NCBI GenBank assembly: GCA_018697195.1
Contig: CM031879.1
Span: 44,055,193 to 44,119,192 of the forward strand
Length of the DNA: 64,000 nucleotides
Direction: 5' to 3'
Origin: Certhia americana
Taxonomy: Eukaryota; Chordata; Aves; Passeriformes; Certhiidae
Positions 26,301 through 37,300 of this stretch are shown here, piece after piece (position 1 is the first letter of the stretch; each line of letters begins with the position of its first letter). Below the pieces are notes generated by a model. That model saw nothing but the letters and a program-made list of their open reading frames with translations. It had not been told where the DNA came from and did no database searches. The position numbers and the translations under genes are program-made.

Positions 26301-29300
26301 TTATTAAATTTAGCCTTTTTATAGCCTTAGAACATACAACATTCTAAACAACAGAAAAAACTCTCTCAATGTTTGATGATTGCAGGAAACAAGAACAGAA
26401 TGAATAACAAATCAATTACATGTAACAGACTTCATATAAATCAGGCTGCACTTCCTGCATCAAAAAGCTGGAAAAAAAGTAAGAAAAGAGAGATATCTTT
26501 CCTTAACATGTCCCAGTTTTGAGTTCCTTGACAGAGCAATCTCCAAAAGCCTGGGAGAAAGAACTATCATCTCAAGCTTCCCAAGACCCCACCAGATACT
26601 TATTTCAGGCACTGCCTATAAGGCAGCGTGATACATTTAGAAAAAACAGGATGGTTACAATTACTTAGTTTGGAACCAGCTGGAATTTCCAGTTGGTTTT
26701 CCCAAAGGAAAAGTACTCTTCTTTTAGCAAGGGATCATGCAAGTCTTGGAAAGAAGCCAAGATATGAATATCCACAAGGGAAAAAAGTGCAATCTTAGCC
26801 ATCCGCAGAGTGAGTATATTCTAGTGCTGAAGACTGCTTTCTAACATTGAGCAAGTGCCCTCAAGTGATAGCACAGCCAGAGATTTTAGAAGGTCCTCAG
26901 ATACACTGTCATTGCTCATTACCTCTTCTCTTGATCAAACTGTGTTTCAGGCATTTGACTTTTACCCAAACTCAGTTCTCAGGGCAGAGATATACTGGGA
27001 TTTGAGTCCTAATGAAAAAGAGATGAATGCTGGGTGTTGTTAACACTGATAACCCTGTAGCCACTATGTTCTTGTTATTCCTCTCAAAATACCACAAAGA
27101 TACTATCCAACCCCAAAGGATGGACCAAGCAGGGACCAAATATCATTTCCCTTTATGAAGGCATCACAAAACTCTCAAGATGTTCCTCAGCCAACAGAGT
27201 TAGAAATAACCCACCAGTAAGAGGCTGAAGGCAATAAGGAAGGAATGGAGGAAGAACAAATATGACCCTGGATTTTCTCCGAAATTGAGCATTTTCATGA
27301 CAATAAGAATTTCTTTGACTCTGTGATCAGAGGACAGAGACAATCTCCAGAAGATGTACCAGCACTTCTCAACCAAGAATCACCATTCCTTTATCAAGGA
27401 AGAGAGGCTATCTGCTTAGTGATTTCCCTTTGGTTAAGGTTTGTTCAACACCAGTATCATCACTTCCTTAGGCCAGACATTACAATTGCTATCTGCAGCT
27501 AACATGAAGCCATCTGAAATGTTGCAAAATACTTCACTTCAGAGAAATTCCTTACAGGTTGACAATGACAACAACATCCTTCAACACTATGCTCAAGTTT
27601 GTCAGAGTGAATCCAGTCCAAATTTGAGGGTTTTTTAAAATGAAAAATCTTGGGAGAGAGAAAGAAATGTTTTCTACCTGACTGAAGGACTTTTGGAAAA
27701 ATGCTACTGCTCCAGAGTATGCAAACAGAAAAGAAGGAAAACAACCCCAACCCAACACCATGTATCTCCTCTTCTCCCAGAGTACTTGGCAGCATGTAAG
27801 TTAATATCAAAAGCAATACAACCACTGAAAGTGACCCAAAATGCCCCACATTTAATCCGTAAACAATCAAGACAATCTCCAAGAGCTATTCAAACATAGA
27901 TGCAGACTGATACTCTATTACAGAGCTAAGCAGTTGAGAATAAGGTATGTGAAGATCTGCATCTTCGACTGCAGTGCCCAAAATACTCAGCTTAACATGC
28001 TGAAACCCTCTAATGAACTTACCACCTTTTGAATACTTTCTCCTCAAAGGCAAAAAAAATAGAGAAAGACTGGATAGAGACAGCAAGCAAACTAAGACGA
28101 TGAAACACCTTTCCTAGCTTAATTACCTTGTCAAAGCCATACTTATCTGAAGCATAACCCTTTGATACCTGGAACAATGACTACTGTCTTGTAGACAAGC
28201 TGGCATAGTTGGCACATGGACTAAAAGACCAAGTACAAGCAGCCCTCTGCTATTGCCTGCACAAAGGGAAAAATTGCATTGGATCATAAAGAGTGCCAGT
28301 ATGGTACAATTTCCTGAACGTGTTATTCTCCAGAATTTGACTGTGATTTCTTAAAAAAAAGCTTGCAGCTCATAGAACTGTGAAGACAACATCGAAAATG
28401 TGAACTAGTATAAACCAATATGTTCCCTAATGTACAAACAATACCAAATCACATCTCTCAGAGTAAAAAACTGGCCAGTTCATCACAAAGAGTGTTGATT
28501 TGGAAGATTAATATAAATTGTCAACATTTAATAAGCAAAGCATTATGATAATAGGATCATCAGAAAAAAATCTACCCATGATTGGTGTTTGGCAAATGAA
28601 TAAGCTTGAACCCAGAATGATGCCATTCACTCTCATCTCTGCTTTAACTTGCAGTCTGCATGCAGAGGTCTCAGGACAAAGAGCCAAAAGAGCTTAAGTC
28701 CAAGGCTTGACAGTTTCTCAGTCTGCTCAAAGCAAGGTGGGAGTTTATTATTTGTGAAGAATATTATTCACTATGCCTATCACTAACATGTAACAATAAA
28801 TACAAAGATCCTTACCAAAATGCCAATTGTTCAATGTTAAAACAAAGCAAACCCCGAAACCTCCTGAGTGATGGAAACAAATTGAAGTTACCATTTCCAA
28901 CATGGAATTCTGATTCCTTCGACACTCAAGTGTCTTGTTCTTGGACTGTAAATCAAATCATGACTGACCCAAGACACAGCTCCCTCTTAAGTTTCTCAGC
29001 AGCAAAACTTATACCTAGAGCCAGTTTACTTTAGGTTTTTACTTCAGTGCAGCCACCTTTGATGGCGGCTTCATTGCTGGTTCTGTTCCCAATTTTCACA
29101 TCCTCTACCCTCCCTTTTTAACTCCATGTGCCCACTTCCAGTTAGAGGTGTCATACTTCCCTCCCCCCTACCCAAGAAAAATGCTAAGAGGAAAAGCAGC
29201 AGACCTTCAGCTATCTGAATTAATTTTGGGGTACTGCATTTCAGTGCCTCCTAAGTAGAATGAATATGTATAGTACATTTTAATTTGCCATCTTACTGTA

Positions 29301-30347
29301 TAAATTTATCTCTTCCTGACTACCACATCTCTTTCTCTGGAAAAAAAATTATAAAGGATCTCACCAATAGTACAGAAAGCAGAGCTTACTTCGAATCCAT
29401 CAGAGAGCTCTTCTAGTTCTCATCTGTCAACCATTTGCACAAATTCTTGAAATGGAACTTCTTAGGTGTGTAAAGTTAAGAGGGTGTGGGAGCGACAGCA
29501 CAACTGCAGCTTGTGTGCATTATATTCACGTATTAAAAAGAACAGCTCTCTTAGTGAGCAATTGTCAACAGACCAAAATTTTCTGCTAAAATCACTTACT
29601 CTTCATTTTTTTCAGAGCACCACTGAAATTTTTAGAATGCTATCAGAATGGAGCTTTAATTTGTTATCCTAATCATACACTATAGGATCAAGGCTTTGTA
29701 CTGAGCAAACAAGTATCAACTTCACACGAGTGCTTACAATTTGTGATCACATTTATAAAGGAGAAAAAGAGTCATACGAACAACCTTCCACTGAGGTTTT
29801 ATTTTCTGGCAGGTGACTATATTTTGTATTTTGGCACATACAGAAGAGGACACAAATGGGTCCTTTAAGTGCATTCAAATGGCAAGTTACCATCTATCAT
29901 GCCAGGGTCTAGCAGTATTTTTGTGCCTCCTTCAAGGAACAAGTTAAAACGTTCTTTAAGGAACCATAAAATACGTTCTACCAGTAATCCTGTCACGGAT
30001 GGACACTGTAGCATTCCTCATTAGCACCGCTGCTCCTAACGCTACGGAATACACCTTGATTTTGTGCATGTTGGGCACACATTGCCACTGCTCGCACAGC
30101 TAAAGGAATTTTTCAAGGCACATGGCAACATGCATCACTCCACATGCTAAAAATGCTCAGGAAAATTGTTACTGCACGTGTGCAGCAAACTAAATTCCCA
30201 ATTAAATTCTCAGACACCGTCTGTCTCCCAGTACCGCTTTCTCGCCATACGATACAATACCTGTTCGTTACTATATATTTTTCAAACATAAGCCTCTTTG
30301 AGATACGGAAACACAAACCATCATTCTGGTCTTTGCACACTTCTGTT
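23311..30347. other. unique AT-rich sequence rising to a CpG shore
   Basis: Seven kb without a recognisable transposable element, RNA gene or confident exon. A 127-codon minus-strand frame at 27,499-27,882 is hydrophobic and T-rich in origin and has no recognised domain. From about 29,940 onward CpG dinucleotides become more frequent than in the preceding DNA, a shore of the island that follows. Confidence 0.55.
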
Positions 30348-30351
30348 TATA

Positions 30352-30389
<38 letters not shown>

Positions 30390-30395
30390 CCCCCC
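30348..30395. repeat. (TA)n, T-run and C-run at the island edge
   Basis: Three simple tracts lie end to end: TA dinucleotides (about 13 units, 30,348-30,374), a T run to 30,389 and six C (30,390-30,395). They form the sharp left border between AT-rich DNA and the CpG island. The tract also creates the long meaningless open frames that cross this point. Confidence 0.85.
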
Positions 30396-30725
30396 ACAAC
30401 CGTAACACTTCGCCCCCGAAATACCGAGCGGACAACCAGCAGTGCCGTGAAGGCGAGACCTCTCTTAGCAAGTTTCGGACCAGGGCACACACACCACGGC
30501 CAAGTTACCAGACCCAAACAGAGCTTTGCAGCGCGCACACGGACGCGGCTGCCCCCCCGAGAGCCGCTGCTGCGGGCTCTGCGCACCGCTGCCGCTCTCC
30601 CGTGCGGCACAAGTGCTGGGTGCCCACCTCGCCCCACCCCTGGGATCAATCACCGCTCCGGACGGCTCGCAGGGAGCGCACCGGGGCTGCCCGGGACGCC
30701 CTGTTCCCGCGGCCACGCCGGCCCG

Positions 30726-30731
30726 GTGAGA
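30726..30731 (+). other. candidate 5' splice donor, rightward transcript
   Basis: GCCCG|GTGAGA: the GT lies at 30,726-30,727 in the CpG island. It matches the vertebrate donor consensus at five of six intron positions. It would end a first exon of a plus-strand gene starting further left in the island. It competes with a better minus-strand donor 11 bp to the right. Confidence 0.3.
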
Positions 30732-30737
30732 ACTCAC
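30732..30737 (-). other. candidate 5' splice donor, leftward transcript
   Basis: On the minus strand the sequence reads GCGGCTG|GTGAGT, a full match to the intron side of the donor consensus, with the exon ending at 30,738. The upstream minus-strand sequence to the gap is G-rich (for example GGCGGCGGGGGGAGCGG), as is common in 5' untranslated first exons. Together with strand skew this mildly favours a leftward gene whose transcription start is inside or near the gap. Confidence 0.4.
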
Positions 30738-30820
30738 CAGCCGCGAACACCGGCTCCGTCAGACGGCTCCAACTCCGCTCCCCCCGCCGCCCGCCGCTGC
30801 CCCGTGGCCGCCTCCCCGCC

Positions 30821-31174
30821 NNNNNNNNNNNNNNNNNNNNNNNNNNNNNNNNNNNNNNNNNNNNNNNNNNNNNNNNNNNNNNNNNNNNNNNNNNNNNNNN
30901 NNNNNNNNNNNNNNNNNNNNNNNNNNNNNNNNNNNNNNNNNNNNNNNNNNNNNNNNNNNNNNNNNNNNNNNNNNNNNNNNNNNNNNNNNNNNNNNNNNNN
31001 NNNNNNNNNNNNNNNNNNNNNNNNNNNNNNNNNNNNNNNNNNNNNNNNNNNNNNNNNNNNNNNNNNNNNNNNNNNNNNNNNNNNNNNNNNNNNNNNNNNN
31101 NNNNNNNNNNNNNNNNNNNNNNNNNNNNNNNNNNNNNNNNNNNNNNNNNNNNNNNNNNNNNNNNNNNNNNNNNN
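30821..31174. other. assembly gap (354 N)
   Basis: 354 undetermined bases lie inside the CpG island. GC-rich first exons are often missing from bird assemblies, so the gap probably hides the island core and possibly the transcription start and first coding codons. The N count may be an estimate. Any frame reported across it is meaningless. Confidence 0.98.
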
Positions 31175-31237
31175 TTTTTTGTTCCCCAAAAAGACCCTTT
31201 TTTGTTTGTTTTCCCTGTTGTTTTTTTTTTGATTTTT
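31175..31237. repeat. T-rich low-complexity edge of the gap
   Basis: Directly right of the gap is a T-dominated stretch (TTTTTTGTTCC, then T runs up to 11 long). It contrasts with the C-rich left edge and may be low-quality sequence extended into the gap. Confidence 0.6.
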
Positions 31238-31370
31238 TTAAACACGAGTGTCTAAATAAATCTCATCCGAGCTCGAATTCCTGCGTTAATACGAACAAAT
31301 AAGCATCCCACGGGATTGTTTACTTCGGTGACTGCATCCCATTAAGCAGCACCCGCGCTGCCTAATAAAC

Positions 31371-34300
31371 GAAATAAAATACAAAGGATAATGCCCCTAT
31401 AATTTAACTTTACAAAATGTCAGAGGACACAGTTGCACTTTCAGTCCCCTATGGCAGTTCTTATCTCTTACTCTGCTTCCCTGAGGAAGTTACACACTTG
31501 ATGGCTGAGCACATTATCTGACAAGCTCAGCCGGTGGAGACTGGAAGAAACATTTTACCAGGTCAAAAAATTTTACTCAGTTACAGCAGGTGAATTGATG
31601 GGGAGGATGTGGTTAGTAATGCCTGCTGCATTTCTCCAGCCCACTCCCTGCAGATCTATCCAAGACATCAGCCAGGCAGGTGCCTCAAGCCCAAATCCTG
31701 CCTTTGGGGGCTTTCTGTCTTCTGTGAAATAAAATCTTTAATAAACAAGTGGAAGAAAAACTAGATGTTTCTCTCTGGGCAACACAGCTTCATACAGACA
31801 AGTCACAGTGCTGAAATTCAGTATCATTTTCAGCCTCTGCAATAGGAAGAGTAGGGATAGATGATGTAGTAGCTACAGATCCAGCACACCAGCAAGGCAA
31901 ACTTTCCAGGCATACAAGTTCATGGTCAGATTACTCAGAGACCTCACACTGATTAAATGTAGAAATCTAATTCACTAGCCCATTTGTCTGGCATGTTCTG
32001 CATGTGCTTATATAGAACTTCAAGCATAGTTGGCTTTGAGCAACAAAATAAATCAAATTTGAGGCTCTGAGCGTATGTCCCTCAGAGCATTAAATAGATC
32101 TCAAACTAGTGCTAAGCTGCATTTTTTCAAAAGCAAGTCTTTCAAGGAGTAAATGATCATATTCACAAATGGTTCTCTTGGTTACAAAGAGTGTTAATAA
32201 CACGCACATAGCCACGAGCTCAGCGACGTGTAGCGGGTTGGCTGGACTGACTCAACCACAAGATAGTGCTGACTTTGAATGCACTGGTATGTGTGTGAGT
32301 AAAGTCAGCAGTGTTTGCCTATGAATCATGAAGAGCAACTGCTGATTATTTAAGAGTTGAAAAGAACGCATAAAATAGTAATGAAAACTCCGAGAGATAC
32401 AGTTTTCTATACCATAAATGATTTCCGCTAGTTACTCCTACCAAAATAATGTTGGGGAACTCTAAGCATTAGCTCAAAAGCACATTTTAGAATGAGATTT
32501 GGAAAATTATTTTGATTTTAACTGAATAGTCTGCTTCTTTGCAGACCTCCATTGTTTCAAAAAATCTTATAGACACAGTCTGGTGTTTATATAGGTTTGA
32601 TGTAGCCCATCTGGAGAAGGACTGAACGGAATTCAAAAGTTTAGTTTCATCCTGAATCAGGAAAAAACATAAACATTTTGCAACAATTACTGAACAGAGT
32701 TCCAAGAACTGAGGCTGTAAATATGAAAATGTCCATTTCAAAACATTTCTTTTTCATCTTTTCAAAACATGTCAATGCAGTTTAAATTTTAACATCTAAA
32801 TTGTAAGTGCCATTTTGTTCTGACATGAACAGGTCTTTTCAAAGCAGATGCTTTGGCGGCATTTCCTTAAAATGTTGAATAATGTTTATGGATTTAACTA
32901 TACTTTTCCAACACCTTGGGTCTTCACATCTCTATCCCTGCAACTAACAAGACTTTTAGCACAGTCCCACCTTGCTTTGTCCTGGATTTTGTGATCTGCA
33001 TTTTTAAACTGAAATCGTTAGATTTAGTTCGATCTTTAGAATAGGTGGGATGTGATTCATTAACAACTGTCTGAGTTAGGAGCAATAATTACATGGAATT
33101 GCTAAGCCAGAGGAGGAACCAGTTAAGGCTGTCAGCATGAGGCCGATCATGATGGCAGAGCATAGTGGATGTGCCAGCCATTTTCTATACATGCCATAAA
33201 CTTCATTACTTCTATTGATTGTAAGATATTCCAGGCTATAGCAGTTCTCCATGAAGGAAAAAACCATGTGTAACACCCAGCAAGTCTTAGGAAAGGATGA
33301 AGGCTGCTTGCAAGATGATGAAAGAAAAGGCATTTTTAGACATTTAGAAGCTTGGTGAAGCGGAGAACGTGAACCTGGATTTCAAAATGTTTCAACAGGG
33401 AAGATCTCCATCATTTCACCACTAGGTACATCTCCCATTCAGCCACTCTGTCCTTCTTTTTGCCTGGATTCCTTTCCAGCCAGCAGCACTGTCTCTAAGG
33501 TCTGACGACCTACAGGTGAGCAGGTGCCACGGCTGCGTAGGTGGTGAGCCAGCCACGTCTGCACCTGCACGCTGCCATCAGCCCAGACAGTTGTACCTGC
33601 TGCTCTCATCCTGCTCATGGAATAGAGCTGAAGAGAAGGTTGGCTTCTCAGCGTCCTGACAGGGCCAGACAAATAAAGATAAAAATAAATGAAGTGAGAG
33701 ACCTCTGTTATAATGGGAATGTACATTGGGATACCTCTCAATCTGTTCTGTAAGGGAGATTTGTTACTAGAAAGTGTGAAAAAATTGCCTCTCTCATAGG
33801 CAGGAACAGGCCACTTCTTCACTTAGTGTTCCTGTGCGAGTTACAGATCAGACTGAGATAAAGTGTAAGAAGCAGAGACTGTGGACAGGCTGCAGTCCTG
33901 GCTTGAGGGCCATGTGGACCATTCTATATTTCAACAAGTGTGATGACTGTCTTTTCATGAAGAGTAAGAATTTATTTTAGTAATGGGGATCTAGGTAGAA
34001 GAGAGAGATCCATTTAATGAGTTTTAGAAAATATTTTTTTAAGCTTCAAAATCTTAGATGTGTATGTTGAGGCCAAATTTTGTCAGTGATTGTATGAGTG
34101 GATCTGATCACAAATACAATTTTCTTTTCTTAGAAGTACCCTGTGATTTTCCTTGAACTGATCAGCAAAATATACTGATGTGCTGATCACAGTGATCAAA
34201 GCCTGGCCCAACACTTCATTTATCTGTAGATCTGTGTATCACGATGAGGAGCTACTATGGTGGCTATGATTCTTCTTGAAAGGAATTAAGCAGCTTGCTT

Positions 34301-37300
34301 TCTCCTTTACAGCAATGGGACAATTCTGTCAAGTTGTTTGGTTTTGTGAATGGCTTCATAATATTTTTGGGTGCCATTACACATTCCTGCAAGCTTCATC
34401 AATTTTGACTGATTTGTGGACCTGGTTCTCTTAGCTGATGTGATGCTAGAGGGAAACTCCTAGGTGTTAAAAGCTGGAGAACAGCAGACACCAAGTGATT
34501 CTCCTGCCCTGGGAGTGGCTCAGGCTGAGCAGCAGTGGTTCAACTCTGGTGTCTTCAGCAATGTCAGATGAAGAGTGTGGCTTGCTCAACCAGCCTTGTG
34601 GCAAAAGACTACCATTAGTGCCATTGTCTGAATGAAATTTATCTGACCAGCAGGGCACTAGAACGAGGAATTCTTCATTCCCAGAGAACGGCTAGAACAG
34701 AATCTGCTTTCTTAGACTCATCTGGTGTCCAGATATACCTTAAAATCAGGTACACTGGGAAACTCCTCATTGTTGTAGAAACCACCTGTGCAGCAGGCAG
34801 CAACATTCCATAGATTCTAGACCTGAGTCACTTTCAATGTGAAAGCAGCAGAAATTTCCTCTACAAATGAGATTGCAGAAATGGAAGGGTAGGATTATTT
34901 CTGGAAAAGGATCGCGCTAACCTTTAGCATAGAATGTTTTAAATGAAGAAACCAGTTACCACATGCATAGAGTAACTTATATGCAAGATTTCCCAGGCTT
35001 AATCCTTGAGTATCACCACACTGCACGTTGATGAATAAGTCAAAACAGACATAGATTTGCAACAAAATGGTCCCTAAAAGTTTTTTTTTTTTTTCTACTG
35101 ATAAACAATGCTACATATATTTTCACAGAAAGTGAAATCTGTTGAAACATAGGGAGGATATCTGTTTTCTGCTTAAAATTCATTGCTAATAAACACTTAA
35201 TTAGATTCACACTGGAAGTTTTAGTAATAGAAAATGAATGTTCTTTAGCAATTAAATTTATTTCTGAAAATAAGTTGAAACAGCTTATTCTTAATGAAAT
35301 GCAAAAGTACTATATCCTGATCCTTCAAGTAACTTCTCCAAAGGTTTGTGCTCATTCCTTTTCTTTCACCAGTGTTGCAAAGGTCTGTGTTATATTAACT
35401 TGATTTTTTTTTTTCTTAAGAGATAACTATTCACTAATTGGAACTGCTTTGCTGATATCCATACTCTTACTGATTTATAGTCTATATCAAGTATATCCAT
35501 ACTCTTACTGATTTAACTCTAGAGAGTTAAAGCAAGATAAAATTAAATCATGGCTTTTAAGCAGAGAAGTGATCTTCTTTAAAAAGCAAGATAAAATGAT
35601 TGAAAATATTTAATCAGACTGCTTTTACAATCTTTTTTCACATCCATGTTGATTTTGAATTTCCCGAATAGGGACTGAGCAGATTGACTTTATACCATAG
35701 GTTATTAGAAGTACAAGTAAGTTTTTACATATGTTTCCTGAGGAAGCATAATCATAATGTGTACCTAAGAGATAAACAGAAAGCATATTTAAAAATTTTA
35801 CTAGTAAATTATACTTGCCAAAACACCCCTATAGCTGGTGTACATAGGTCCCTGTAGCTGGGAATATACAGGTGAGAAAGGACACATGGAGAGGGAGAGT
35901 TGCAAACAAGAATCACAGAAGTCTGTGATTATGCATAGTCCTGGAAGTCCAGCACATAAGGAAATTCTCTGCACCTGGTAAAATCTGCTTAAGTAATGCC
36001 CATGATATATAACTCGACAGAGACTGTAACACTTGCACCAGGGCTGTAGCAAATCAGGACAAAGGAAATACAGTAACTGAAGACAGATGGAACAGCTGTG
36101 TTGGCTTGGGTAAGAAGCAGGGGCTTAAGTTCAAAGTAAGGAAGAAAAAGAAAGTTGTCATTTTTTGAACACAGAAAGCTAACAGAATGATGTTTTAAGC
36201 AGGGAAATCTCACAGGGAAATTCAGGCAGTCCTACAAGCTGGCTTTATTTTCAGCTCTGGGTCAGCACTCAGATGATGGGATCTTGCTGTATAGGATAAA
36301 CACTTCTGAAAGGTTAAATATTCTAGAAAAAAAATTGAGGACTAGAAAGAAATTTAGCTATCATACTACAACAAAGAGTTGTCTTTATGCATTTCTTTTA
36401 ATTCCAGTCTCAGAATAAGAAACCGAAATGCCCATGTTTCAAAATAATTCATAATTTATTTTGATTTTCATTCTTAAAACTATCCAGTGTTGGAGAGAGT
36501 TTCAAAGAAGCTGATAAATTTGGACTATACAGTTCCTTTCAAAAGAGCAAGTTCCAAATAAAGTTTTGTGGGCATGCAGTTATTGTAGGAAGCAAAGAGA
36601 TAACTGGAGCTATCTTCTGGAACCACTGGAGTTTCTGCAGGAGCTGGTGCTATGGTGTGCTGGGGTTTGAGGATAAGTTCTTACTGGCAAACATAGATTA
36701 TGCCTTTCTTTCCCCCCTCCTAGGAAAGTCTCCTAGGTCTATAAAGAAATAAAGCATTAATCGAAGAAATTTAATATCTGAGGATCAACTGAATGTATAG
36801 AGAGGTCATGTCCATACAGACTCCCACAACTGGTTTTTGCTTGCTGAGAACTAACAAATATCTGGGTGCCAAAGGCATGGAGTAACTACAAATCCCCTTA
36901 ACCTGTCATTGAATGAAGTGTAAAGAAATGATCTGGTCAATTACCGATGCTGGTGGTGCTTATAAACATAAAATATTTGTAAAGTCAGTTTCAGAGCAAA
37001 AGACAGCACAAGGGAGTTCCTGAAATAGAACAGGCTTCATGCTTTCAAGTTCTTTTAAAAATTTCCCTAAAAGAACCACACTGCAACCTGAACTGAAGGG
37101 GAAAAAAAAATCTAGAAAACTGTAGAATCTAGTTTGAAATGTCTTTAATTTTCCATATAGAATATTGATGTGAATATAAAGTATAATCTGCTTTCAAGTA
37201 GGTTAATGGAAAGAAATAAAGAAATCTAAGAAAAGTACATGGATCCATTTTATTCTTGTGACCACAATGGTTATTCTACCTTTGACTAATTAGAAAAGAA

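Larger units (their letters stand above)
30391..31370. promoter_or_regulatory. CpG island, probable promoter and first exon region
   Basis: Between 30,541 and 30,820 my hand count gives about 131 C and 85 G in 280 bp (77% GC) with about 36 CpG, an observed-to-expected ratio near 0.9. The surrounding DNA is strongly AT-rich and CpG-poor. The island is cut by an assembly gap and resumes on the right with about ten CpG between 31,245 and 31,370. Such islands mark promoters of widely expressed or developmental vertebrate genes. The excess of C over G on the plus strand left of the gap is the skew expected if transcription runs leftward. No start codon or coding exon can be assigned, and the served gene is unknown. 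Confidence 0.8.

Noticed and set aside
27499..27882. 127-codon minus-strand frame with hydrophobic stretches
   Set aside because: No recognised domain, AT-rich DNA, overlapping frames on the opposite strand, and no convincing splice context.
30144..31255. Long open frames (up to 362 codons) crossing the CpG island
   Set aside because: They run through 354 N read as unknown residues and through TA and T tracts. There is no real continuous coding sequence.
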